This document shows positions 1-8,712 of a stretch of DNA of 64,000 bases, piece by piece. The position numbers were made by a program, and so were the translations under genes. The stretch's first letter is position 1; every line of letters starts with the position of its first letter. Below the pieces are notes generated by a model. The model made no database searches and was not told the origin of the DNA. It saw only the letters and a list, made by a program, of their open reading frames with translations. Source of the DNA: UBA5158 sp963692955. Its GTDB lineage: Bacteria > Pseudomonadota > Gammaproteobacteria > DSM-16500. The stretch spans positions 248,001 to 312,000 of the forward strand of contig OY843587.1 in NCBI GenBank assembly GCA_963692955.1. Reading direction: 5' to 3'.

Positions 1-515
1 TAATCACGAGCATGTTGAAAATGTCCGACAACATCATCGCGGGTTCTCTGTTTAAAAAAATCGGCGAACTTTACACGCACCGTCAAGGCACCTGGGAAAA
101 TGGCGGTAACGCGGTAGCAAAAATTTTGTCGCAAAAAGGCGTGGATATTTGGCGCATGAATTTAATCGACGGTTCGGGGCTATCGCGCTACAACCAAGTC
201 ACGCCGCAGCAATTACTGCAAGTATTGGATTTCGCGTTCCATAATCAAGACACCAATTATCAATTCATCTCGGCGTTGCCGGTGGCGGGTATCGACGGCA
301 CTTTAAAACATCGCATGCGTAACATCGCTTGGCGCGTGCGCGCGAAAACAGGCACGATGCAAGGCGTGGTATCGCTAGCCGGCTATGCGATGAGCGCGGA
401 CAAAGAGCCGTTCGCGTTTGTGATTATGATCAATGGACATAATGGATCGATATGGCAGTATAGGGAGTTGGAAGACAAAATTTTGCAATCGCTTACGCAT
501 TACTCTCGAAGCTAA
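1..515 (+). CDS. dacB: D-alanyl-D-alanine carboxypeptidase/endopeptidase PBP4 family, C-terminal part
   Basis: The reading frame is open from the left edge, so this is the C-terminal ~170 residues of a longer protein (PBP4 enzymes are about 450-500 residues). It carries the SxN motif as SDN, just after the left edge, and the KTG triad motif (RAKTGTM) near codon 113 counted from position 12. These are the second and third active-site motifs of penicillin-binding protein 4, a periplasmic low-molecular-weight PBP that trims or cuts peptidoglycan peptides. The SxxK nucleophile motif and signal peptide lie outside the window. The family call is firm; the exact paralogue is less certain. It converges with ubiB across a 64-bp AT-rich gap in which I see no clear terminator. 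Confidence 0.85.
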   Translation, partial: ITSMLKMSDNIIAGSLFKKIGELYTHRQGTWENGGNAVAKILSQKGVDIWRMNLIDGSGLSRYNQVTPQQLLQVLDFAFHNQDTNYQFISALPVAGIDGTLKHRMRNIAWRVRAKTGTMQGVVSLAGYAMSADKEPFAFVIMINGHNGSIWQYRELEDKILQSLTHYSRS

Positions 516-579
516 ATTGTCAACGGTATCTTAAAAATTACAAATCAGTTAATTATATTTTTAAGTTGGGTAAATACCA

Positions 580-2220
580 CTACATTAACTCGGCGATGAT
601 AAAACTCACGATACCCAGTCCCCCCAGCCAACACCCGAGTGACGGCACATTCAGCGGATAGTAGACGGCCAGCCCACTCAACAATAAGCCGCCGGCAAAA
701 CCCAACAGCACCGCACGGCGCGCGCGTTTTTTCTTAGTGATGACGTCGGCTTTATATTCCGTCAAATGCGCGAAGCGTAGGCGTTCTTGGTCGTAGCGTT
801 TTTCACTTAATACATCGTGAATCAAGCCAGGAATTTCCGGCAATTTTTCCGACCAGTAGGGTAAGTTATCCCGCACGCGGCGCATGAAACCTTTCACCCC
901 GACTTGTTTTTTCAACCAGCGTTCCAGATAGGGGCCGGCCGTCGTCCAAATATCTAAGTCGGGATAAAGTTGTCTGCCGACGCCTTCGATGTTTAACAAA
1001 GTTTTTTGCAACAAAATTAATTGCGGTTGGATATTAATGTTAAAGCGCCGCGCGGTTTGAAACAGTCGCAGCAGTAATTGGCCGAAGGAAATTTCTTTTA
1101 ACGGTCGTTCAAAAATCGGTTCACACACGGCGCGGATCGCGCCTTCGAATAAATCGATGCGCGTATCCGGCGGTACCCAGCCGGAAGAAATATGCAGTTC
1201 CGCCACGCGTTGATAATCACGTTTGATAAACGCCAACATATTTTCGGCGAGATAGCGTTTATCTTTGGAAGACAACGAACCGACGATACCAAAATCCACC
1301 GCGATCACTTGCGGATCTTCTAAATTTTTCGTAGCAACAAAAATATTACCCGGGTGCATATCGGCGTGAAAAAAACTGTCGCGGAACACTTGCGTGAAGA
1401 AAACTTCTACGCCGCGCTCCGCCAATTTTTTTAAATTAATGCCTGTCGCACGAATCGCGGCGATATTATGGATCGGAATACCGTATATGCGTTCCATCAC
1501 TAAAATATTTTCCCGGCAATAATCCCAGTAAATAGTGGGGATATATAACAAGGGGGAGCCGGCGAAATTACGTTTTAATTGCGACGCGTTTGCGCCTTCG
1601 CGCAATAAATCCAATTCATCGTAAAGCGTGTTCGCTATTTCAGCGACGATTTCTTTTGGTTTAAAACGGCGGCCGCGCACTGAGTAACGGTCGGCGAGTT
1701 TCGCCAACGTATTTAATAAATCGATATCTCGGTCGATGATGTTACGGATGCCGGGACGTAACACTTTTACCACGGCTTCTCTGCCGTCCAACAGCTTCGC
1801 GGCGTGGACCTGCGCGATCGACGCGGACGCGAGCGCCTGGCGGTCGAATTCTAAAAATACGTTCCCTAACGGCACGCCCAACGCGGCTTCGACGATGCGC
1901 ATGGCTTGATTGCCATCGAATGGGGCGACGCGGTCTTGTAGTTTTGACAATTCGTCGGCGATATCATCGGGTAATAAATCACGGCGCGTCGATAACACTT
2001 GACCGGCTTTAATAAAGATCGGGCCTAACGCTTGCAGTGCGAGACGTAAACGCACGGCGCGCGGCGAACGGTTGCGATGCGCCCAATAATACGGATTTAG
2101 ATAACGAGCGTAACGCACGGGGTAAAACCAACTGGTCGCCAAAATCATTTCGTCTAAATTGTATCGCATCAAAATATAATTGATGCGGACGAGACGAAAA
2201 GTGCGATTGATATATTTCAC
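580..2220 (-). CDS. ubiB: UbiB, ubiquinone biosynthesis atypical kinase/ATPase
   Basis: Full-length UbiB/ADCK-family protein (546 residues; E. coli UbiB has 546). It has the N-terminal KxGQ signature (KAGQ, residues 71-74), the Ala-rich nucleotide loop (LASASIAQVH), the catalytic-loop region FFHADMHPGN and the metal-binding DFG-like segment (VDFGIVG). Two hydrophobic helices close the C-terminus (about 503-523 and 527-545) and anchor it in the inner membrane. UbiB supports coenzyme Q synthesis, probably by ATPase-driven handling of lipid intermediates. Its start overlaps the ubiJ stop by 4 bp (ATGA), so it is translationally coupled as the last gene of ubiE-ubiJ-ubiB. Confidence 0.97.
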   Translation of the reverse strand: MKYINRTFRLVRINYILMRYNLDEMILATSWFYPVRYARYLNPYYWAHRNRSPRAVRLRLALQALGPIFIKAGQVLSTRRDLLPDDIADELSKLQDRVAPFDGNQAMRIVEAALGVPLGNVFLEFDRQALASASIAQVHAAKLLDGREAVVKVLRPGIRNIIDRDIDLLNTLAKLADRYSVRGRRFKPKEIVAEIANTLYDELDLLREGANASQLKRNFAGSPLLYIPTIYWDYCRENILVMERIYGIPIHNIAAIRATGINLKKLAERGVEVFFTQVFRDSFFHADMHPGNIFVATKNLEDPQVIAVDFGIVGSLSSKDKRYLAENMLAFIKRDYQRVAELHISSGWVPPDTRIDLFEGAIRAVCEPIFERPLKEISFGQLLLRLFQTARRFNINIQPQLILLQKTLLNIEGVGRQLYPDLDIWTTAGPYLERWLKKQVGVKGFMRRVRDNLPYWSEKLPEIPGLIHDVLSEKRYDQERLRFAHLTEYKADVITKKKRARRAVLLGFAGGLLLSGLAVYYPLNVPSLGCWLGGLGIVSFIIAELM

Positions 2221-2852
2221 TTTGAACTCCGCTTTGCAGACAAGGTTTGTTGTAAATGCTTTAATTTAGCTTCCAAACGGTCGGTATCCATGCGCAACGC
2301 ATCCACGTCGTGAAAAAAATCTTGTAACGCTTCACGTGGCGGAAACAAAGCGATTTCCTCGTGAATATATTCACTAACGTCTTGCCTGAAAATTTTGCGC
2401 GTCATGCCGGTCCACGCTTTGAATTTACCCGTCAGCCTACCCAGATGGTGCGCGGGGATGTCGCCAACCAAGCGTGAGACTAATTCTTCCCAATCAATTT
2501 CCATATGATCGAATAAATCAATGACTAATTGTCCCAGCTCTAAATTTCCTTGAATCGAAACGTCATCGGAAAAAAATTGTTGACGCTGCTCTCGGGAGAC
2601 AGCTAAATGCAACAAACGCAGCGGCGTGCCCTTGATAATGGTGTCGGCTAAGACCGGCTGGCCAGGTTTGATTTGAATGGTGCCGTCGGCGAAAAATAAA
2701 TGAAACACGACACCGGTCGCTAATAATTCAATGGTGACGACTTTGCCGTTCAACGCTTGGATGCGCCGCGCGGATTCTGGATCTAAACGCACGTAAGCGT
2801 TCACCGCTGTTTGTAAGGTTTCCGCTATAAAGTTTTTCGCGCCCGATTTCAT
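2217..2852 (-). CDS. ubiJ: UbiJ, ubiquinone biosynthesis accessory factor (SCP2 domain)
   Basis: 211-residue protein placed between ubiE and ubiB, as in E. coli, sharing 1 bp with ubiE (TAATG) and 4 bp with ubiB. The N-terminal half fits an SCP2 sterol-carrier-like lipid-binding fold (residues about 15-115, including the FFADGTIQIKPG stretch). The C-terminal end (about 170-205) is a coiled coil (DALRMDTDRLEAKLKHLQQ). UbiJ organises the soluble Ubi complex and is thought to present the hydrophobic quinone intermediates. The assignment rests on gene order, length and domain pattern together. Confidence 0.93.
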   Translation of the reverse strand: MKSGAKNFIAETLQTAVNAYVRLDPESARRIQALNGKVVTIELLATGVVFHLFFADGTIQIKPGQPVLADTIIKGTPLRLLHLAVSREQRQQFFSDDVSIQGNLELGQLVIDLFDHMEIDWEELVSRLVGDIPAHHLGRLTGKFKAWTGMTRKIFRQDVSEYIHEEIALFPPREALQDFFHDVDALRMDTDRLEAKLKHLQQTLSAKRSSK

Positions 2853-3613
2853 TAGTATTTAAATCCTTTGTGTAGCGCCACGATGCCGCCCGTTAAATTA
2901 AAATATTTCACGTCTTCGAAGCCCGCTGCCTCCAGCATGACTTTTAAGGTGTCTTGATCAGGATGCATGCGGATAGACTCGACTAAGTATTGATAGCTGG
3001 CGGCGTCTTGGCAAATCCATTCGCCTAATTTGGGAATGACGTGAAAAGAATATTTTTCATAAAGCGTCTGCAACAACGGCAAGACGGGTTTAGAGAATTC
3101 CAACACTAATAATTTGCCGCCGGGCTTCAAGACGCGGTACAGCGACTTAAGCGCCGCCGCTTTATCCGTGACGTTGCGCAAACCAAACGCCATCGTAATG
3201 CAATCAAAATGGTCCTCTGGAAACGGTAAATTTTCCGCGTCGGCTTGGACATACGTCACGTTGCCGCACAGACCGGCGTTAAGTAACCGCTCGCGGCCGA
3301 CGTTTAGCATTTTTTCATTAATGTCCGATAAGATGACTTGGCCGGTGGGACCGACTTGTTGCGCGAAGGCTTTGGCTAAATCGCCGGTGCCGCCCGCGAC
3401 GTCTAAAATAATTTGTCCCGGCCGCGCGTTCGTTGCGGCTAAGGTAAACTGTTTCCACAAACGATGCACACCGAATGACATGAGGTCATTCATTAGATCG
3501 TATTTGCTGGCGACGGAATGAAACACATCGGCGACGCGCGAAGTTTTTTCGCTAAATGGAATTTCTTCGTAACCGAAGTGGGTGGTCTTATCTTCCGGTG
3601 AGACACGCGTCAT
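2852..3613 (-). CDS. ubiE: UbiE, demethylmenaquinone/2-methoxy-6-polyprenyl-benzoquinol C-methyltransferase
   Basis: 253-residue class I SAM-dependent methyltransferase. Motif I is LDVAGGTGDLA (residues 70-80), and the UbiE signatures AFGLRNV and RVLKPGGKLLVLEFSKP are present. It performs the C-methylation step in ubiquinone (and, in species that make it, menaquinone) synthesis. Length and motifs match the E. coli protein (251 residues). The start follows the queF stop by 10 bp and has an AGGAGA ribosome site in that gap. First ubi gene of a three-gene coupled set. Confidence 0.97.
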   Translation of the reverse strand: MTRVSPEDKTTHFGYEEIPFSEKTSRVADVFHSVASKYDLMNDLMSFGVHRLWKQFTLAATNARPGQIILDVAGGTGDLAKAFAQQVGPTGQVILSDINEKMLNVGRERLLNAGLCGNVTYVQADAENLPFPEDHFDCITMAFGLRNVTDKAAALKSLYRVLKPGGKLLVLEFSKPVLPLLQTLYEKYSFHVIPKLGEWICQDAASYQYLVESIRMHPDQDTLKVMLEAAGFEDVKYFNLTGGIVALHKGFKY

Positions 3614-3623
3614 AGTACTCTCC

Positions 3624-4448
3624 TCATTGACGGCAGAGACGAATAGTTTCCGCTGGATAATCCTGTTCAGTGGAACGGTAAGGATTGATATCCAAACCGC
3701 CGCGGCGCGTGTAACGCGCTACTACGGTTAATTTTTCCGGGTGGCAGCGCGCGCTGATATCCATAAAAATCCGCTCCACACATTGCTCGTGAAATTCATT
3801 GTGATTTCGAAACGAGACAATGTATTGCAATAGTCCCGCGCGGTTAATGCGCTGGCCTTGATATTCGATTTTCACGCTGCCCCAATCGGGCTGACCGGTC
3901 ACCAAGCAATTCGATTTTAACAAATCGGAAAATAGCACTTCGTTGACGTGATCTTTTTCCACCGTTAAAAACTCAGGCGCGACGTTATATGTGTCACAAG
4001 CAATATCTAAATAATCGAGATTCACGCCGCTGAATTTTTGAGTTTTCGCCGGCAAGTATTCATCCACGCGAATTAATCGCACCGCTACTTCTGCGCCGGC
4101 GGCCGCGGATAAATCTTTCCGCATCAATGCTGCGACCGCGTCTTCACAGTCAAAATGCGTATTGTTAAATGAATTCAAATATAACTTAAACGACTTTGAT
4201 TCAATTATATTAGGGCTCGCGCACGGAAAAATAAATTCACCGACGCAAACGCTAGGCTTGCCCTTAGCGTTCAGCCAAGAAATTTCAAAACCAGTCCAAC
4301 TATCGGCGCCAACAAACGGCAACACGTGCGGCACGCCGATCTCTTCGCGTTTGCTTAGACGCGGAATAGGGAATAATAAATCTTTTTGATAAAGCGAGAC
4401 ATACGTACTCGCTTTGCCTAACGGTGATTTAGTAACGTTATCCAACAT
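3624..4448 (-). CDS. queF: QueF, NADPH-dependent 7-cyano-7-deazaguanine reductase (long form)
   Basis: 274-residue two-domain (tandem T-fold) QueF of the E. coli type (282 residues). The substrate-binding signature ESKSFKLY is at residues 83-90. The catalytic cysteine that forms a thioimide with preQ0 is Cys181 in SNCLVTGQPDWG, with the conserved Asp188 after it. The enzyme reduces preQ0 to preQ1 in queuosine tRNA modification. It sits 18 bp after parA and 10 bp before ubiE, in the place where parB is normally found. Confidence 0.96.
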   Translation of the reverse strand: MLDNVTKSPLGKASTYVSLYQKDLLFPIPRLSKREEIGVPHVLPFVGADSWTGFEISWLNAKGKPSVCVGEFIFPCASPNIIESKSFKLYLNSFNNTHFDCEDAVAALMRKDLSAAAGAEVAVRLIRVDEYLPAKTQKFSGVNLDYLDIACDTYNVAPEFLTVEKDHVNEVLFSDLLKSNCLVTGQPDWGSVKIEYQGQRINRAGLLQYIVSFRNHNEFHEQCVERIFMDISARCHPEKLTVVARYTRRGGLDINPYRSTEQDYPAETIRLCRQ

Positions 4449-4466
4449 AATCAGCTCTCGATAGTA

Positions 4467-5267
4467 TTAAGCCGGCTCTGTGACGGACGGCGCTTGCTTT
4501 TGCATTTCTTCCGAACGTCTTAACATTTCTCCCGCCAACGTTAAGTACGCCACCGAGCCTTGTGATTTTTCATCGTATAAAATCACGGGCATGCCATGAC
4601 TAGGCGCTTCCGCTAACCGCACATTGCGCGGAATCACGGTGCGGTAGACGCGGTTAGGAAAATGCTCTTGCAACTGCGCGGAGACATCTAACGCTAAACG
4701 GTTGCGGCCATCGTACATCGTGCGCAACAAACCTTCGATCACTAGCGCGGGATTCATCTTCGCCTGCACTTGCTCGATGGTGGACAAAAGCGCTTTCAAT
4801 CCTTCCAGTGCGAAGTATTCGCATTGAATCGGTATCAACACCGAATCGGCCGCGATCAATGCGTTCAACGTTAAAATATTCAAAGACGGCGGGCAGTCTA
4901 TTAAAATGTAATCGTATTTTTGCAATACGCTGGCGAGCACAGTCTTCAAACGTATTTCACGCTGTTGCGCTTGCATCAATTCTACTTCGGCGACGATTAA
5001 CTCTTGGTCCGCGCCCAATAAATCAAAACCCGCGGCGGTCGTGACGGTCGACGCGGCCAAGTCGGCATTATTCAATAACACGTCTTTCGTCAACGCGGAC
5101 AATTGCTCGCGTTGCACGCCGCTGCCGACGGTGGCGTTGCCTTGCGGATCTAAATCGATTAACAATACTTTGCGTTGCATGACCGCTAACGACGCGGCTA
5201 AATTGATGCTGGTGGTGGTTTTGCCCACGCCGCCTTTTTGGTTTACGATCGCGATAGTTTTAGCCAC
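4467..5267 (-). CDS. parA: ParA/Soj chromosome-partitioning ATPase
   Basis: 266-residue deviant-Walker ATPase. It has KGGVGKTT at residues 11-18, Walker A' DLDPQGNAT and Walker B LIDCPPSLN, all typical of chromosomal ParA/Soj. ParA dimers bind DNA and move or position ParB-parS complexes near the replication origin. The gene follows rsmG by 12 bp, as in most gammaproteobacteria, but the next gene is queF, not parB. No parB-like frame lies anywhere in the window. Confidence 0.96.
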   Translation of the reverse strand: MAKTIAIVNQKGGVGKTTTSINLAASLAVMQRKVLLIDLDPQGNATVGSGVQREQLSALTKDVLLNNADLAASTVTTAAGFDLLGADQELIVAEVELMQAQQREIRLKTVLASVLQKYDYILIDCPPSLNILTLNALIAADSVLIPIQCEYFALEGLKALLSTIEQVQAKMNPALVIEGLLRTMYDGRNRLALDVSAQLQEHFPNRVYRTVIPRNVRLAEAPSHGMPVILYDEKSQGSVAYLTLAGEMLRRSEEMQKQAPSVTEPA

Positions 5268-5279
5268 GGATGTTCCCTC

Positions 5280-5918
5280 TTATTTCCTTTTGATGCAAAC
5301 CAAATGGCGCTCAGCAGCCAAGCCGTTGATAATCAGTTTATGCACGCCCACTAGCTCAAAGCCCGACGGCAGCGCATCTAACTCAGTTTGGGGATAAACG
5401 CCTTTCATTGCTAAAAATTGCCCGTTTGGTACCGCCAAGCTGTGCGTTTTTTCTAACATTACAGCAATCGAACTAAAAGCGCGAGAGAGTATACTATCAA
5501 ATAAAAGCGCCGTTTTATAATCTTCGCAGCGGGCATGCACGACTTCAATATTATTAATTTTCAATTCTAAAATGACTTGGGTCAAAAACCGCGTTTTTTT
5601 ACTATTACTATCCAACAAGACAAATTGTTTCGCGGGGTGGGCCAACGCCAGCGGAATTCCGGGCAGGCCCGCGCCGGTGCCCACGTCAATGACGCGGCCG
5701 CCATGCAGGTAGCTCCCAATCGACAGGCTATCGATAATATGCAGCCACACTTGTTCTTCTAAGTCATTGATGGACGTCAAGTTAAACACTTCATTCCAAC
5801 GTCCCAGCAATTCCAAATAGCTTAACAATTGCTGCGTGAGGGGCGGCGCAAAATCATAACCGTTCGCCTGCAACGCTTGTTGTAAAATCGCTTCGCCGTT
5901 TTTATTCATCGTCTTCAT
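5280..5918 (-). CDS. rsmG: RsmG (GidB), 16S rRNA G527 N7-methyltransferase
   Basis: 212-residue SAM methyltransferase with motif I VIDVGTGAGLPG at about residues 76-87, the preceding LHIIDSLS signature and the LSRAFSS segment typical of RsmG. It methylates G527 (E. coli numbering) of 16S rRNA. The start at 5918 overlaps mnmG by 17 bp; an internal Met at codon 4 (5909) would shorten the overlap to 8 bp and cannot be excluded. Co-directional with mnmG and parA. Confidence 0.96.
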   Translation of the reverse strand: MKTMNKNGEAILQQALQANGYDFAPPLTQQLLSYLELLGRWNEVFNLTSINDLEEQVWLHIIDSLSIGSYLHGGRVIDVGTGAGLPGIPLALAHPAKQFVLLDSNSKKTRFLTQVILELKINNIEVVHARCEDYKTALLFDSILSRAFSSIAVMLEKTHSLAVPNGQFLAMKGVYPQTELDALPSGFELVGVHKLIINGLAAERHLVCIKRK

Positions 5919-7806
5919 CTTTGGATTTAATCCATTTGCGTTTTTTGAGATGCACTAACAATAACGAAAGCGCCGCGGGGGTGACGCCGGGGACGCGTGA
6001 CGCCATGCCTAAGGTGGCGGCTTTGGCCGCCTTTAATTTTTGTCTGACTTCGGTGGATAAACCGACGACGTCGTCGTAATTTAACTCGGCCGGTAAGGTT
6101 AATTTTTCATTCCGTAACTGGCGCGCGATTTCTTCTTCTTGGCGCGTGATGTAGCCCGCGTATTTCGTTTGAATTTCAATTTGCTCGGCGACTTTTTCAT
6201 CGCTGACACCCGGGCCGATACCTGTGACTTTCATTAATTCAATGTACGTGACTTCCGGACGGCGTAATAATTCTTCGGCGCTGTATTCATGAGCGATGGG
6301 TTGTTTCAATAATTTTTCCGCGACCGCGCCGCTCTCGGTGCCGGGGCGCACCCAGGTCGTGTGTAGCCGGTGTTTTTCTGCGATTAACGCCGTTTGTTTT
6401 TCAGAAAACGCTCGCCATTGCGCGGCGCCCACTAACCCTAATTCATGACCGATCGTAGTCAAGCGCAAATCGGCGTTATCTTCGCGCAGTAATAACCGGT
6501 ATTCGGCGCGGCTGGTAAACATGCGATACGGTTCTTGCGTGCCACGTGTGATTAAATCATCGATTAACACGCCGATGTACGCTTCATCGCGGCGCGGCGA
6601 CCATGCCGGTTGTTCCTGGCAAAAACGCGCGGCGTTTAAGCCCGCGATAATACCTTGCGCCGCGGCTTCTTCATAACCGGTCGTGCCATTAATTTGTCCC
6701 GCAAAAAATAAACCGCTTAAAAATTTATTTTCTAGCGACGGCTTTAAATCACGCGGATCAAAATAATCGTATTCAATCGCGTAACCCGGCCGCGTGATAT
6801 GCGCGTTTTCAAAACCACGTATGCTGCGCACGAATTCAATTTGCACCGCGAAGGGGAGGCTGGTTGAAATACCGTTGGGATAAATTTCATGCGTGGTCAA
6901 GCCTTCCGGCTCGACAAAAATTTGATGCGAAGTTTTATCGGCGAAGCGCGTGATTTTATCTTCGATGGAAGGGCAATAGCGCGGCCCCACGCCTTCGATG
7001 ACGCCGGTATACATCGGCGACTCGCCTAAACCGCCGCGGATGAAGTCATGCGTTTTTTCATTGGTGTGCGTGATGTAGCAGGGGATTTGCCGCGGGTGGT
7101 CGGACGTCTTGCCCAGGAAAGAAAATACCGGCACCGGCGTGTCGCCGTCTTGCCGTTCTAAAATGGAAAAATCAATGCTGCGCCCATCGATGCGCGGCGG
7201 CGTGCCGGTCTTCAAACGGCCCACGCGTAACGGAAATTCGCGCAAGCGCGCGCCCAATGTTTTCGCGGGCGGATCACCGGCGCGGCCACCCTCATAATTT
7301 TTTAAACCGATATGAATTTTTCCCGATAAAAACGTGCCGGCCGTCAACACGACAGTGCGCGCTTTAAACGTTAAACCCATTTGCGTGACCACGCCCGTGA
7401 CGCGCTCATGCTCTATCAAGATATCATCGACCGGCTGTTGGAAGATTAATAAGTTTTTTTGATTTTCTAACATGCCGCGGATCGCCGCGCGATACAAAGC
7501 ACGGTCGGCTTGCGCGCGGGTGGCGCGCACGGCTGGGCCTTTGCTGGCGTTTAAAATTCGGAATTGAATCCCAGCCAGGTCGGTCGCGCGCGCCATCGCG
7601 CCGCCGAGTGCATCGATTTCCCGCACTAAGTGGCCTTTGCCAATTCCGCCAACCGCCGGGTTACAAGACATTTGGCCCAGGGTTTCCATGTTGTGCGTCA
7701 GCAATAAGGTATTTGCGCCCATGCGCGCCGCCGCCAGTGCCGCTTCTGTGCCCGCGTGGCCGCCGCCGACGACAATGACGTCGAATTGTTGTTTTAAATC
7801 AAACAT
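5902..7806 (-). CDS. mnmG: MnmG (GidA), tRNA uridine-5-carboxymethylaminomethyl modification FAD enzyme
   Basis: 634-residue full-length MnmG. The FAD-binding GGGHAG lies at residues 14-19, followed by MSCNPAVGGIGKGHL near residue 46, and the later FAD motif INGTTGYEEAAAQG is present. With MnmE it installs the cmnm5 group on U34 of several tRNAs. mnmE is about 7 kb away in this window, on the same strand. It is the first gene of the leftward mnmG-rsmG-parA-queF-ubiEJB series. The ~200-bp gap upstream (7807-8015) probably holds divergent promoters for this gene and the PEBP gene. Confidence 0.97.
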   Translation of the reverse strand: MFDLKQQFDVIVVGGGHAGTEAALAAARMGANTLLLTHNMETLGQMSCNPAVGGIGKGHLVREIDALGGAMARATDLAGIQFRILNASKGPAVRATRAQADRALYRAAIRGMLENQKNLLIFQQPVDDILIEHERVTGVVTQMGLTFKARTVVLTAGTFLSGKIHIGLKNYEGGRAGDPPAKTLGARLREFPLRVGRLKTGTPPRIDGRSIDFSILERQDGDTPVPVFSFLGKTSDHPRQIPCYITHTNEKTHDFIRGGLGESPMYTGVIEGVGPRYCPSIEDKITRFADKTSHQIFVEPEGLTTHEIYPNGISTSLPFAVQIEFVRSIRGFENAHITRPGYAIEYDYFDPRDLKPSLENKFLSGLFFAGQINGTTGYEEAAAQGIIAGLNAARFCQEQPAWSPRRDEAYIGVLIDDLITRGTQEPYRMFTSRAEYRLLLREDNADLRLTTIGHELGLVGAAQWRAFSEKQTALIAEKHRLHTTWVRPGTESGAVAEKLLKQPIAHEYSAEELLRRPEVTYIELMKVTGIGPGVSDEKVAEQIEIQTKYAGYITRQEEEIARQLRNEKLTLPAELNYDDVVGLSTEVRQKLKAAKAATLGMASRVPGVTPAALSLLLVHLKKRKWIKSKDEDDE

Positions 7807-8015
7807 TATTATTTATCGCTATGATTTTTTAACTGTGGCTATGAAAAATGTCCGCCATTGTACTTGAATTGGCCAATGAAAAGCTACTCTCTTCTACCAT
7901 TTTTAGCGCCCGCCTCACAGCGCTGCGCATGCCTTGGTGTTTGACCCCTTTAGCGCATAGCGTTAAGATGCAAATCGTGTAAGTCCAATCTTGAGTGGAC
8001 CGCCAAGGAGGCACC

Positions 8016-8540
8016 ATGCGTAACATACTAATGTTTTGCTTTGCGTTATTTTTCAGTATTAACGCCCACGCCGAAATGGATAGCAATTTTAAAGTCACCA
8101 GTCCCGTTACCACCGAATCCGGCCCGCTGCCAACCCCCTATACTTGCGACGGCAAAAACATTTCGCCCACGATTTCTTGGAGTGGAAAACCAGCCAAGAC
8201 GCGGAGTTTTGCTTTAATCGTTTCCGATCCGGACGCGCCGACCGGCACTTTTTATCATTGGGTGTTATGGAACATGCCGGCCAATCTCACGTCGTTGGAT
8301 GAAGGCATTCAACTGCTGCCGGAGCCGACGAAAATCGGCACCAATTCGTTTGGCAAAACCGCTTGGAACGGCCCGTGTCCGCCGCGTAATACTAACCACC
8401 ATTATATTTTTACGCTGTATGCGTTAGATAAAAGTTTAAATTTAGCGGCCGGCGCTGACGCCGCCGCGTTGCTAAAGGCGATGGATAATCACGTTATAGA
8501 TAAAACGGTTTTTGTAGCGGTTTATACGCGTTGGATGTAA
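8016..8540 (+). CDS. Secreted PEBP-family protein (YbhB/YbcL, Raf-kinase-inhibitor-like)
   Basis: 174 residues from the ATG at 8016, chosen because a strong AAGGAGG ribosome site ends 4 bp before it. The first 19 residues form a signal peptide (NILMFCFALFF core, cut after AHA). The body has the PEBP signatures: PYTCDGKNISP near the start, the DPDAP ligand-site motif, YHWVLWNMP and the GPCPP...HHYIFTLYALD segment. These proteins are periplasmic or secreted, with no firmly known function in bacteria. It stands alone, facing away from mnmG. Confidence 0.93.
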   Translation: MRNILMFCFALFFSINAHAEMDSNFKVTSPVTTESGPLPTPYTCDGKNISPTISWSGKPAKTRSFALIVSDPDAPTGTFYHWVLWNMPANLTSLDEGIQLLPEPTKIGTNSFGKTAWNGPCPPRNTNHHYIFTLYALDKSLNLAAGADAAALLKAMDNHVIDKTVFVAVYTRWM

Positions 8541-8712
8541 AGACATAGGACTCGTTGATGAATCCTTTATGAACCCATTATGACCATTTAATATTCACAC
8601 AAGGAGTAAGAGCCGCGGTAGCGAAAAAACTTACAACGCTACTGACCTCAACAGTGCATTTATGTATAATTCATGGAAAATTGGAAAGGATAGTTTAGGG
8701 AATAATTCTTAC

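Noticed and set aside
7829..8113. 94-codon open frame on the minus strand across the mnmG/PEBP gap
   Set aside because: It overlaps the ribosome site and signal-peptide codons of the well-supported PEBP gene, has no ribosome site or family features, and reads like antisense of coding DNA.
8541..8580. Hairpin AGGACTC...GAATCCT after the PEBP gene as a terminator
   Set aside because: The stem has a mismatch, is AT-rich and lacks a T run; too weak to list.
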